From Variovorax paradoxus EPS (lineage in GTDB: Bacteria > Pseudomonadota > Gammaproteobacteria > Burkholderiales > Burkholderiaceae_C), in contig NC_014931.1 of NCBI RefSeq assembly GCF_000184745.1, positions 930,001-994,000 of the forward strand: a stretch of 64,000 nucleotides of DNA, in the 5' to 3' direction. Shown here piece by piece: positions 25,558 to 34,480 of the stretch (its first letter is position 1; each line of letters begins with the position of its first letter). The position numbers and the translations under genes are program-made. The notes below the pieces were generated by a model. The model saw only the letters and a program-made list of their open reading frames with translations, was not told the origin of the DNA and did no database searches.

Positions 25558-25593
25558 GCCCCCACCCCCGCCCTCCCCCAGCGGGGGAGGGAG
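25558..25593 (-). repeat. REP-like repeat, second arm of an inverted doublet
   Basis: In reverse complement this reads CTCCCTCCCCC-GCT-GGGGGAGGG plus the tail CGGGGGTGGGGGC. It differs from the first arm at about 5 of 36 positions. The two arms are separated by 29 bp, so 25492-25593 can fold as one long hairpin. The amidase stop codon (25594-25596) abuts the arm. Confidence 0.85.
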
Positions 25594-27036
25594 TCAATCC
25601 AAGGCCGAAGGGCGCCGAGCGCCCCAGCCGCAGGCCTGGTCATAGGCATGACCTAGCCGCAGCACGTCGAGGTCTGCATGGATCGGCCCGGCGAGCTGCA
25701 AGCCCATCGGCAAACCGCCTTCACCGAAGCCCGCGCGCACATTCAGCGTCGGCAGTCCCGCCAGCGTGAACGGCGTGACGATCTCCATCCAGCGGTGGTA
25801 CGTGTCGCTTTTCACGCCGTCCACTGCATCGGGCCAATGCAGTTCGGCGTCGAACGGAAAGACCTGCGCAGTCGGTGCCACGACGAAATCGAAGCGCTCG
25901 AAGAGCTTGAGAAACGCGCGGTACACGTTCGAGCGATAGAGCGACGCCTGGTACAGCGACGCCGCATCCAGATGCCGGCTCTGCTCGATTTCCCATTGCG
26001 CCTCGGGCTTCAACTGCGCGAACAGCTTCGGATCGCTCAGGTACGCGCCGAGCTTGCCGCCGACCAGCAGCTGCCGCAGCCGCAGCCACGCGCTCCAGTT
26101 GTGCTCGCGCGGCACGTCGAGCGTGCAGGGCTCGACCTCGCAGCCGATGGTGCGGAAGGTTTCGAGCGCCTTCTCGCCGAGTTCGCGGATGCCGGGCGCC
26201 AGCGGCAGCTCGGGCCAGATGCTGCCGAGCCAGCCGATGCGCAGGCCCTTGCCGTCGCCATCCAGCGAGAGTTCATCAGGCGAGGGCAGCGCATGGGGCG
26301 ACGACAGCGGCACGCGCCCGTCGAAACCCGATTGCACCGCGAGCAGCCGCGCCGTGTCTTCCACCGTGCGCGCCATCGGCCCTTCGCAACCCAGTTGCTG
26401 GAAGAACAGCTCCTGCTCCGGATCGCCGGGCACGCGGCCGCGCGAGGGACGCATGCCGATCACGTTGTTGAAGGCCGCGGGGTTGCGGAGAGACCCCATC
26501 ATGTCGCTGCCGTCGGCCACCGGCAGCATGCGCAGGGCCAGCGCCACGGCAGCGCCGCCGCTGCTGCCGCCTGCGCTGCGCTCGGGCGCATAGGCGTTGC
26601 GGGTAATGCCGAACACCGTGTTGTAGGTGTGCGAGCCGAGGCCGAACTCGGGCGTGTTGGTCTTGCCGATGACGATGGCGCCGGCCGCGCGCATGCGGGC
26701 GACATGCAGGCTGTCGGTGCGCGCAGGCGAGCGCGGCGACAGGGGCGAGCCCATGGAGGTCGGCAGCCCGGCGGCATGGCTCAGGTCCTTCACCGCGAGC
26801 GGGAAGCCGTGCATCCAGCCACGCCGTTCGCCACGCGCCAGTTCGGCATCGCGCTCGCCGGCTTCGGCCAGCAGTTGCTCCGGTTCACGCAGCGAGACGA
26901 TGGCATTGAAGCGCGGGTTCAGCGCCTCGATGCGGCCCAGCGAGGCCTGCATGAGTTCCTGGCAGGACACCTCGCGTGCCGCGATGCGGCGCGAGAGTTC
27001 GGTGGCGCTCAGGGCGAGCAGGTCGTCTGAAGGCAT
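25594..27036 (-). CDS. Amidase (amidase-signature family)
   Basis: 480 residues from ATG 27036. Amidase-signature catalytic set: Lys in PLAVKDLSHAAG, cis-Ser and Ser in the glycine-rich RSAGGSSGGAAVALA block, and the GSDMMGSLRNPAAFNNVIG variant of the usual G-S-D-x-G-G-S motif. It hydrolyses carboxamides or short peptides in the cytoplasm. An alternative ATG at 27099 adds 21 residues but would overlap the divergent LysR start; 27036 leaves a 61-bp divergent promoter region and is preferred. Neighbours give no substrate clue beyond the LysR gene. Confidence 0.88.
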   Translation of the reverse strand: MPSDDLLALSATELSRRIAAREVSCQELMQASLGRIEALNPRFNAIVSLREPEQLLAEAGERDAELARGERRGWMHGFPLAVKDLSHAAGLPTSMGSPLSPRSPARTDSLHVARMRAAGAIVIGKTNTPEFGLGSHTYNTVFGITRNAYAPERSAGGSSGGAAVALALRMLPVADGSDMMGSLRNPAAFNNVIGMRPSRGRVPGDPEQELFFQQLGCEGPMARTVEDTARLLAVQSGFDGRVPLSSPHALPSPDELSLDGDGKGLRIGWLGSIWPELPLAPGIRELGEKALETFRTIGCEVEPCTLDVPREHNWSAWLRLRQLLVGGKLGAYLSDPKLFAQLKPEAQWEIEQSRHLDAASLYQASLYRSNVYRAFLKLFERFDFVVAPTAQVFPFDAELHWPDAVDGVKSDTYHRWMEIVTPFTLAGLPTLNVRAGFGEGGLPMGLQLAGPIHADLDVLRLGHAYDQACGWGARRPSALD

Positions 27037-27097
27037 GGCGGATGCGGGTAAAGGAGGAGGCGCCCAGTATGGCGCGGCGCTCGCATAATCGTCACTC

Positions 27098-28090
27098 ATG
27101 GAAACAAAGTGGCTCGAAGACTTCATCAGCTTGGCGGAGACCCGCAGCTTCAGCCGCTCGGCCCAGTTGAGGCACGTGACGCAGCCGGCGTTCTCCCGCC
27201 GCATCCAGGCGCTCGAAGGCTGGGCCGGTACCGACCTCGTCGATCGCAGCTCCTACCCCACGCGGCTCACGCCCGCGGGCCAGACGCTCTACAGCCAGGC
27301 CATCGAGATGCTGCAGTCGCTGCAGAGCACCCGGGCCATGCTGCGCGGCCACTCGGCCGCCGGGCAGGACGTGATCGAGATCGCCGTGCCGCACACGCTG
27401 GCCTTCACCTTCTTTCCCTCGTGGGTGACCAGCCTGCGCGAGCACTTCGGGCCGATCAAGAGCCGGCTCATCGCGCTCAACGTGCACGACGCGGTGCTGC
27501 GGCTGGTCGAGGGCAGTTGCGACCTGCTGATCGCCTACCACCACCCCTCGCAGCCGCTGCAGCTGGACAACAACAAGTACGAGATGGTGAGCCTCGGCGA
27601 GGAAACCGTGGCCCCCTGGGTCAAGGCCGATGCCGACGGCGCGCCGCGCTTCCGGCTGCCGGGCCGACCGGGCCAACCGCTTCCTTACCTGGGCTATGCG
27701 CCCGGCGCCTACCTGGGCCGCGTGGTCGACCAGTTGCTCAAGGAGTCGGGCACGGCCATCCACCTGGACCGCGTCTACGAGACCGACATGGCCGAAGGCC
27801 TGAAGGTCATGGCGCTCGAAGGCCATGGCATCGCCTTCCTGCCGCAGAGCGCGGTGCGCAAGGAGATCAAGGCCCGCAAGCTCGTGAGCGCGCTGCCGCC
27901 GGAGATCGACAGCCTGGAGGCGACGATGGAAATCCGCGCCTACCGCGAGCGGCCGAGCGCACCGGTGCCCGTGAAGACCGGCAATGGCCGGTCTGCCAAG
28001 GTGGCGGCGGTGTCCGAAGGCATCCAGCCCAAGCGAACGGCCGACGCGCTCTGGTCGTACCTTGTCGGCACCCAGCCGGCCACCCTCTGA
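27098..28090 (+). CDS. LysR-family transcriptional regulator
   Basis: 330 residues. The winged HTH is at about 1-60 (FISLAETRSFSRSAQLRHVTQPAFSRRIQALE), with a full effector domain behind it. The sequence style (WLEDFISLAETRSFSRSAQ, LVDRSSYPTRLTPAG) is close to the HypT/YjiE-like branch of LysR proteins. It is divergent from the amidase and upstream of aspA on the same strand. A palindrome with the LysR T-N11-A pattern lies just after its stop, at 28100-28114, so control of aspA is plausible as well. Confidence 0.9.
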   Translation: METKWLEDFISLAETRSFSRSAQLRHVTQPAFSRRIQALEGWAGTDLVDRSSYPTRLTPAGQTLYSQAIEMLQSLQSTRAMLRGHSAAGQDVIEIAVPHTLAFTFFPSWVTSLREHFGPIKSRLIALNVHDAVLRLVEGSCDLLIAYHHPSQPLQLDNNKYEMVSLGEETVAPWVKADADGAPRFRLPGRPGQPLPYLGYAPGAYLGRVVDQLLKESGTAIHLDRVYETDMAEGLKVMALEGHGIAFLPQSAVRKEIKARKLVSALPPEIDSLEATMEIRAYRERPSAPVPVKTGNGRSAKVAAVSEGIQPKRTADALWSYLVGTQPATL

Positions 28091-28099
28091 CACCGGATT

Positions 28100-28114
28100 T
28101 GTGCGCCGCACAAT
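28100..28114. promoter_or_regulatory. Palindromic LysR-type site upstream of aspA
   Basis: TTGTGCG-C-CGCACAA is a perfect 7-bp inverted repeat fitting T-N11-A. It is followed directly by TCTATAAAT, a possible -10 element (TATAAA at about 28117-28122). It sits 150 bp before aspA and 9 bp after the LysR stop. Confidence 0.5.
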
Positions 28115-28219
28115 CTATAAATGCCGTGCATGGGGCCCCCCGGATTCAGCATTGGCGCCATGAGCACTGGGGTACTACAGTCGCGGCAGTTTTTCACTGC
28201 TGTCACAGCATCCTTCTCC

Positions 28220-28249
28220 GGCACGCGCCACTCGCGTGCTTTTTTTTAA
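28220..28249 (+). terminator. Rho-independent terminator in the aspA leader
   Basis: GCACGCG-CCACT-CGCGTGC (7-bp perfect stem, 5-nt loop) is followed by eight T residues, ending about 16 bp before the aspA ATG. It can end the LysR transcript. Because the possible aspA promoter at 28100-28122 lies upstream, it may also attenuate aspA. Confidence 0.8.
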
Positions 28250-28264
28250 GCCGAGGAACCCCGT

Positions 28265-29719
28265 ATGAACTCCAATTTCAGGACTGAACACGACTTCCTC
28301 GGCGAGAAGCAGATTCCTGCCGCCGCCTACTGGGGCGTGCACACGGCGCGCGCCGTCGAGAACTTCGCCATCTCCGGCACCCGCATCTCGGCCATGCCCG
28401 ACCTCGTGCGCGCGCTGGCCTTCGTGAAGAAGGCCGCGACCCGCGCCAACGCCGACCTGGGCGCCATCGACCGCGACCGTGCCGCCGCGATCATCCTGGC
28501 CTGCGAGGACATCATCGAAGGCAAGCTGCTCGACGAGTTCGTGGTCGATGTGATTCAAGGCGGCGCCGGCACCTCGACCAACATGAACGCGAACGAGGTG
28601 ATCTGCAACCTCGCGCTCGAAAAACTCGGCCACGAGAAGGCGCGCTACGACGTGCTGCACCCCAACGACCACGTCAACGCCTCGCAGAGCACCAACGATG
28701 TGTACCCGACGGCGGTGCGCCTGGCGCTGTGGTTCGCGATCGGCAAGCTGCTCGAAGCCATGGCCGCGCTGCGCCGCAGCTTCGAGGCCAAGGCGCTCGA
28801 GTTCAAGGACATCCTGAAAATCGGCCGCACCCAGCTGCAGGACGCGGTGCCGATGACGCTGGGCCAGGAGTTCCTGACCTACGCGATCATGATCGGCGAG
28901 GACGAGGCGCGGCTGGGCGAGGCCCGCGCGCTCATCGAGGAAATCAACCTCGGCGCCACCGCGATCGGCACCGGCATCAACGCGCCGCACGGCTATGCCA
29001 ACCTCGCCTGCCAGTACCTGGCCGAGCAGACCGGCGTGCCTTTGAAGCAGGCCGCCAACCTCATCGAGGCCACGCAGGACACGGGCGCCTTCGTGCAGCT
29101 CTCGGGTGTGTTGAAGCGCGTGGCCACCAAGCTCAGCAAGACCTGCAACGACCTGCGCCTGCTCTCCAGCGGCCCGCAGGCCGGCTTCGGCGAGATCCGA
29201 CTGCCCGCGCGGCAGGCGGGCTCGTCGATCATGCCGGGCAAGGTCAACCCGGTGATTCCGGAAGTCATGAACCAGGTGGCCTTCGAAGTCATCGGCAACG
29301 ACATCACCGTGACCATGGCGTCCGAGGCGGGTCAGCTGCAGCTCAACGCCTTCGAGCCGATCATGGGCTGGAGCCTTTTCAAGAGCATCAAGCACCTGGG
29401 CAACGCCTGCAACACGCTGCAGCTGAACTGCGTCGACGGCATCGAGGCCAACCGGGAGTTCCTGGCCAAGCGGGTGCGCGAATCGGTCACGCTGGTCACT
29501 GCGCTCAATCCGCTCATCGGCTACGAGAAGGCGGCGCTCATCGCCAAGACGGCGCTCGCCACGGGCGGGCCCATCGACCTGGTGGCCGAGTCGCTCGGGA
29601 TCATGACGCGCGCCGAAATGGAGGCGCTGCTGGTGCCCGAGAACCTGACCCAGCCGGTGCGCCTGTCCGCTGCACCGGTCCCGCCGGCTGCCGAGCCTTC
29701 GGGCACAAAGGCTGCTTAG
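28265..29719 (+). CDS. aspA: Aspartate ammonia-lyase
   Basis: 484 residues, homotetrameric fumarase/aspartase superfamily. The signature GSSIMPGKVNP is at about 319-329 (catalytic Ser in the flexible SS loop). Other conserved blocks are GGAGTSTNMNANEV, HPNDHVNASQSTNDVYPTA and the GRTQLQDAVPMTLGQEF region. The T-x-x-Q-D features separate aspartases from fumarases. It converts L-aspartate to fumarate and ammonia. The following gltIJKL transporter imports aspartate/glutamate, making a coherent uptake-and-catabolism unit. The C-terminus has a low-complexity Ala/Pro tail. Confidence 0.93.
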   Translation: MNSNFRTEHDFLGEKQIPAAAYWGVHTARAVENFAISGTRISAMPDLVRALAFVKKAATRANADLGAIDRDRAAAIILACEDIIEGKLLDEFVVDVIQGGAGTSTNMNANEVICNLALEKLGHEKARYDVLHPNDHVNASQSTNDVYPTAVRLALWFAIGKLLEAMAALRRSFEAKALEFKDILKIGRTQLQDAVPMTLGQEFLTYAIMIGEDEARLGEARALIEEINLGATAIGTGINAPHGYANLACQYLAEQTGVPLKQAANLIEATQDTGAFVQLSGVLKRVATKLSKTCNDLRLLSSGPQAGFGEIRLPARQAGSSIMPGKVNPVIPEVMNQVAFEVIGNDITVTMASEAGQLQLNAFEPIMGWSLFKSIKHLGNACNTLQLNCVDGIEANREFLAKRVRESVTLVTALNPLIGYEKAALIAKTALATGGPIDLVAESLGIMTRAEMEALLVPENLTQPVRLSAAPVPPAAEPSGTKAA

Positions 29720-29898
29720 TGAAAGTCGGACAATGCCAGGAGGCAGGATCGCACCAGGCTGGCGCTGCAATGCGCGCGGCCGGTGCAAGACATGCGGGGA
29801 TGCCCCCCGGATGCACCGGGTTGGTCCGGGTATCACGCAAAATATGTATGTCTAGAATTTAGTTGTATCTGTTTCAGTCACCCTCAGGAGTTTTCTGT

Positions 29899-30798
29899 AT
29901 GAAAAAACAAGCAATGGCATTGGCAATCGCAGCGTTCGCCACAAGCGGCGCCTTCGCTCAGGCCAATGACACCCTGGCCAAGATCAAGGCCTCGGGCGTT
30001 ATCACCGAAGGCGTGCGTGAATCCTCGGGCCTGTCGTACACGCTGGGCAACGGCCAGTACACCGGCTTCCACTACGACGTCTGCGCCAACATCATCAAGG
30101 ACCTCGAGAAGGCCGCTGGCAAGAAGCTCGAAGTCAAGTTCCAGCCCGTCACCTCGCAGAACCGCATTCCCCTCGTGCAGAACGGCACCGTGGACATCGA
30201 GTGCGGCTCGACCACCAACAACGCCACCCGCCAGAAGGACGTGGCTTTCGGCGTGACCACCTACGTCGAAGAAACCAAGATCGTCGTCAAGGCCAACTCG
30301 GGCATCAACTCGCTGGCCGACCTGAAGGACAAGACGGTCGCCACCACCACCGGCACCACGCCGCTGCAGACCGTGCGCAAGCAAAAGCGCGCCGAGAACC
30401 TGAGCTTCAAGGAGGTCTACGGCAAGGACCACTCCGACAGCTTCCTGCTGCTGGAAACCGGCCGTGCCGATGCCTTCGTGATGGACGGTTCCATCCTGGC
30501 CGCGCTCGCCGCCAAGTCCAAGTCGCCCAAGGACTACAAGATCCTGCCGGACGTGCTGGCCGTGGAACCCATCGGCATCATGATCCGCAAGGACGACCCG
30601 GCCTTCAAGAAGGCCGTGGACGACAGCATCAAGGCACAGGCCAAGTCGGGCGAGCTCGCCAAGCTCTATGACAAGTGGTTCCTGAAGCCGATTCCCCCGG
30701 CAAACGTCGTGATCAACCTGCCGCTGGGCGAAGCCACCAAGAACGCGTGGGCCAACCCGAACGACAAGCCCGCGGAAGAGTACGTCACCAAGGAATAA
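29899..30798 (+). CDS. gltI: Glutamate/aspartate ABC transporter, periplasmic binding protein
   Basis: 299 residues from ATG 29899 with CAGGAG ribosome site. Signal peptide MKKQAMALAIAAFATSGAFA. Family SBP_bac_3 blocks: VITEGVRESSGLSYTLGNGQYTGFHYDVC, the ligand region FGVTTYVEETKIVV and TVATTTGTTPLQTVR, and C-terminal WFLKPIPPANVVINLPL as in GltI. It captures glutamate and aspartate in the periplasm and delivers them to GltJK. A terminator-like hairpin separates it from gltJ, which commonly makes the binding protein more abundant than the membrane parts. Confidence 0.92.
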   Translation: MKKQAMALAIAAFATSGAFAQANDTLAKIKASGVITEGVRESSGLSYTLGNGQYTGFHYDVCANIIKDLEKAAGKKLEVKFQPVTSQNRIPLVQNGTVDIECGSTTNNATRQKDVAFGVTTYVEETKIVVKANSGINSLADLKDKTVATTTGTTPLQTVRKQKRAENLSFKEVYGKDHSDSFLLLETGRADAFVMDGSILAALAAKSKSPKDYKILPDVLAVEPIGIMIRKDDPAFKKAVDDSIKAQAKSGELAKLYDKWFLKPIPPANVVINLPLGEATKNAWANPNDKPAEEYVTKE

Positions 30799-30820
30799 GC
30801 GCGCGTCGCTGCGTGAATGA

Positions 30821-30851
30821 CGCCCACCTTTCGCGGTGGGCGTTTCTTTTC
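30821..30851 (+). terminator. Partial terminator between gltI and gltJ
   Basis: CGCCCACC-TTTCGC-GGTGGGCG, an 8-bp perfect stem followed by TTTCTTTTC. Placed 22 bp after the gltI stop and about 40 bp before gltJ; likely to reduce read-through into the permease genes. Confidence 0.8.
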
Positions 30852-30889
30852 AAGGGACGGTTTTGTCGAAGACGGTGAAGGAGTAAGAA

Positions 30890-31621
30890 ATGGGAAACTG
30901 GGATTGGCAGGTGTTCCTGCAGGACCCGGGGGGGGACTATCCGACCTACTGGCAGTGGATGCTCTCGGCCTGGGGCTGGACGGTGTCCGTGGCGCTGCTG
31001 GCGCTGGTCGTGGCGCTGGTGCTGGGCTCGTTGATCGGCATCATCCGCACGCTGCCCGACAGCCCATGGCTGGTGCGGTTCGGCAATGCATGGGTGGAGC
31101 TCTTTCGCAACATCCCGCTGCTGGTGCAGATCTTCCTCTGGTACCACGTCATTCCGGCGCTCATACCCGTGATGAAGAGCGTGCCGAGCTTCATCCTGGT
31201 GGTGCTGGCGCTGGGCTTCTTCACCTCGGCGCGTATCGCCGAGCAGGTGCGCTCAGGCATCCAGGCGCTGCCCAAGGGCCAGCGCTATGCGGGCATGGCG
31301 GTGGGCTTCACCACCACGCAGTACTACCGCTACGTGATCCTGCCAATGGCCTACCGCATCATCATCCCGCCGCTCACGAGCGAGACGATGAACATCTTCA
31401 AGAACTCGTCCGTCGCGTTCGCCGTGTCGGTCACCGAGCTCACCATGTTCGCCATGCAGGCGCAGGAAGAAACCTCGCGCGGCATCGAGGTCTACCTCGC
31501 GGTGACGGCGTGCTACGTGGTGTCGGCCCTGGCCATCAACCGGCTCATGGCGTTCATCGAGAAGAAGACCCGCGTGCCGGGCTTCATCGTCTCGGCCAGC
31601 GCTGGCGGCGGAGGTCATTGA
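30890..31621 (+). CDS. gltJ: Glutamate/aspartate ABC transporter permease
   Basis: 243 residues with the HisM/GltJ-type inner membrane domain. The EAA-like loop lies around GIQALPKGQRYAGMAVGFTTTQYYRYVILP, with membrane helices on both sides (WTVSVALLALVVALVLGSLIGIIRT and others). A good GAAGGAG ribosome site precedes ATG 30890. It forms the translocation channel with GltK. The gltK start lies 1 bp after its stop. Confidence 0.92.
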   Translation: MGNWDWQVFLQDPGGDYPTYWQWMLSAWGWTVSVALLALVVALVLGSLIGIIRTLPDSPWLVRFGNAWVELFRNIPLLVQIFLWYHVIPALIPVMKSVPSFILVVLALGFFTSARIAEQVRSGIQALPKGQRYAGMAVGFTTTQYYRYVILPMAYRIIIPPLTSETMNIFKNSSVAFAVSVTELTMFAMQAQEETSRGIEVYLAVTACYVVSALAINRLMAFIEKKTRVPGFIVSASAGGGGH

Positions 31622-31622
31622 C

Positions 31623-32312
31623 ATGATGAATCTCGACCTGTCGTTCTACAACTGGGACGTCATCAGCAACTTCGTCATCAAGGGCTTCTACTTCAGCATC
31701 ATGCTGACGGTGGTGGCCACGATCGGCGGCGTGATCTTCGGCACGATCCTCGCGCTCATGCGGCTGTCGGGCAAGAAGTGGCTCGATACGCCCGCCGCCA
31801 TCTACGTCAACGGCATGCGCAGCATTCCGCTGGTGATGGTGATCCTGTGGTTCTTCCTGCTCGTGCCGGCGTCGTTCTATTCGCTGTTCGGTTCGCTCGG
31901 CTCGAACTACCGCTCCGAAATCTCGGCCGTGATCACCTTCGTCGCGTTCGAGGCTGCGTACTTCTCCGAGATCATGCGGGCCGGCATCCAGTCGATCCCG
32001 CGCGGCCAGGTGAATGCGGGCCAGGCGGTGGGCATGACCTACGGCCAGAACATGCGCCTGGTGGTGCTGCCGCAGGCGTTCCGCAACATGCTGCCGGTGC
32101 TGCTCACGCAGACCATCATCCTGTTCCAGGACACCTCGCTTGTGTATGCCATCGGTGCCTACGACATGCTCAAGGGCTTCGAGACCGCCGGCAAGAACTT
32201 CGGCCGTCCGATCGAGGCCTACCTGCTCGCAGCCGTCGTGTACTTCGTCATGTGTTATGCCTTGTCGTGGCTCGTGAAGCGCCTCCACAAGAAGATCGCC
32301 ATCATTCGCTGA
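31623..32312 (+). CDS. gltK: Glutamate/aspartate ABC transporter permease
   Basis: 229 residues, polytopic. The EAA loop GIQSIPRGQVNAGQAVGMTYGQNMRLVVLPQA and the C-terminal helix VVYFVMCYALSWLVKRLHKK mark it as the second permease of the GltJK heterodimer. Two adjacent ATG codons (31623, 31626) could start it. Immediately downstream of gltJ and 23 bp upstream of gltL, hence co-transcribed. Confidence 0.92.
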   Translation: MMNLDLSFYNWDVISNFVIKGFYFSIMLTVVATIGGVIFGTILALMRLSGKKWLDTPAAIYVNGMRSIPLVMVILWFFLLVPASFYSLFGSLGSNYRSEISAVITFVAFEAAYFSEIMRAGIQSIPRGQVNAGQAVGMTYGQNMRLVVLPQAFRNMLPVLLTQTIILFQDTSLVYAIGAYDMLKGFETAGKNFGRPIEAYLLAAVVYFVMCYALSWLVKRLHKKIAIIR

Positions 32313-32335
32313 GTGGCTGAACCGGAGAGAAAGAA

Positions 32336-33085
<750 letters not shown>

Positions 33086-33111
33086 TCGATTCGCTGCCGC
33101 GGCGCAAAGAC

Positions 33112-33142
33112 AAAAGCCACGCTGTTCCGCAGCGTGGCTTTT
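33112..33142. terminator. Bidirectional terminator after gltL
   Basis: GCCACGCTG-TTCCG-CAGCGTGGC forms a perfect 9-bp stem, with AAAA before and TTTTTT after it. It can end both gltL and the convergent nucleoside hydrolase gene, which stops at 33171. Confidence 0.9.
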
Positions 33143-33170
33143 TTCATGGGGCTCGCCCGTATCGAGAGGT

Positions 33171-34229
33171 TCAGGGCAGCCGCGAGATGCGCTGCGTCAG
33201 CAGATCGAAGAACCCCTGCGCATCGCCCTCGGCGATCCAGTTCACGTTGGCGGGCCGCTTCAGCCCGCCGTACCAGTCGGTCACCGTCTGGCCGAAGCCG
33301 ATGCCTTCGCGGCTGTCGACTTCCACGTTCACCTGCTTGCCCTTGAAGAGCGAAGGCTGCAGCAGGTAGGCGATGACGGTGGCGTCGTGCACCGGGCCGC
33401 CGGGCAGGCCGTAGTACTGCATGTCGTGCTGCACATAGGCATCCAGGATGTCGGCCACCGTCTTGCCCGCCTGGTTGCCAAGGCCGCGCAACCTTGCGAT
33501 GCGTTCGGGGCTCGTGAGGATCTTGTGCGTCACGTCCAGTGGCAGCATGGTGATGGGCACGCCGCTTTTCAGCACGATCTCCGCTGCATGCGGATCGGCG
33601 AACACGTTGAATTCCGCCGTCGGCGTGATGTTGCCGCCGTTGAAATGCGCCCCGCCCATCAGCACCAGCTCGCGCAGGCCGCGCACGATGTCCGGGGCTT
33701 GCGTAAGCGCCAATGCCAGATTCGTTTCAGGCCCGAGCATCGCGAGCGTCACGCTCTTCTCGGGCGCGGCACGCAGTGTGCGGATCAGGTAGTCGACGGC
33801 ATTGCCATTGGCCAGCGGCTGTTGGGGCTCGAACACCTTGACGCCCGTGATGCCCTCGCTGCCGTGAATGTCGGCCGCGTAGATCGGCGTGCGCAGCAGG
33901 GGACGCGGCGCGCCGGCGTAGACGGGGATGTCAGGGCGCTTGGCCCACTCGCGTGCGAGGCGCGCGTTGCGCGATGTCTTCGCGAGCGGCACGTTGCCGG
34001 CCACCGTGGTCAGCGCCTGGATCTTGAGCGTCTCGGGCGATGCCATGGCGAACAGCAGCGCGATCACGTCGTCGGCACCGGGGTCGGTGTCGATGATGAG
34101 CGTGTGCACCGCGTTGGCGTCGGCGGCGTGCGCTGCGGTCGGGGCGATGCTGGTTGTCATCAAGAGGGCGGCGAATCCCGCGAGAAGGAACGAGGAAAGA
34201 TCGGCTTTCCAACGCGAAGAGAGCGGCAT
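33171..34229 (-). CDS. Nucleoside hydrolase, predicted exported
   Basis: 352 residues from ATG 34229, chosen for the AAGGAAG ribosome site and the signal peptide (LLAGFAALLMTTSIAPTAAHA). The calcium-binding DTDPGADDVIALLFA motif near the mature N-terminus and the second-shell PVHDATVIAYLL block identify the inosine-uridine-preferring nucleoside hydrolase family. N-x-F-x-D features (EFNVFADPHAA) are also present. It would split the N-glycosidic bond of nucleosides in the periplasm to base and ribose. It faces gltL tail to tail and shows no operon partner. Confidence 0.9.
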   Translation of the reverse strand: MPLSSRWKADLSSFLLAGFAALLMTTSIAPTAAHAADANAVHTLIIDTDPGADDVIALLFAMASPETLKIQALTTVAGNVPLAKTSRNARLAREWAKRPDIPVYAGAPRPLLRTPIYAADIHGSEGITGVKVFEPQQPLANGNAVDYLIRTLRAAPEKSVTLAMLGPETNLALALTQAPDIVRGLRELVLMGGAHFNGGNITPTAEFNVFADPHAAEIVLKSGVPITMLPLDVTHKILTSPERIARLRGLGNQAGKTVADILDAYVQHDMQYYGLPGGPVHDATVIAYLLQPSLFKGKQVNVEVDSREGIGFGQTVTDWYGGLKRPANVNWIAEGDAQGFFDLLTQRISRLP

Positions 34230-34408
34230 GAACTGGCTTCCTTGAAGCGCGAAAAACGCGCGGTGAAAACCAGTCTGCCAGAGCAATTCGCGTCGGCGGC
34301 ACGAAATCGAAGGCGTGTTTTTTGCCTCTGCCACAGGGCATCGGGCAATCCGCAAACCAAGGATTTCGCCCGCCATTTTCGTTGCAGTTGAAAGTGCGCA
34401 AACAGCAA

Positions 34409-34432
34409 AGAAAAAGCCCCGCAAGCGGGGCC
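34409..34432 (-). terminator. Terminator downstream of dctP (minus strand)
   Basis: On the minus strand GCCCCGC-TT-GCGGGGC is followed by TTTTTC. It lies about 50 bp after the dctP stop codon and ends the TRAP operon before the nucleoside hydrolase promoter region. Confidence 0.8.
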
Positions 34433-34480
34433 TTGGTGCGGCCATCGAAGGCCTTGCGGTGTTGTGAAAACGCCGCTTAC

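Noticed and set aside
27036..27099. Longer amidase start at 27099
   Set aside because: It would overlap the divergent LysR start codon and leave no promoter, and the extra residues (SDDYASAAPYWAPPPLP) are not part of the amidase domain.
27069..27170. Short frame with an ideal GGAGGAGG site before the LysR gene
   Set aside because: It overlaps the LysR start in another frame and encodes an Arg/Ser-rich peptide with no resemblance to known proteins. The Shine-Dalgarno-like sequence is probably chance, or belongs to a leader peptide that cannot be confirmed.
29791..29832. Terminator after aspA
   Set aside because: GC-rich inverted segments (CCCGGA/TCCGGG) are present, but the loop is long and no T-run follows.
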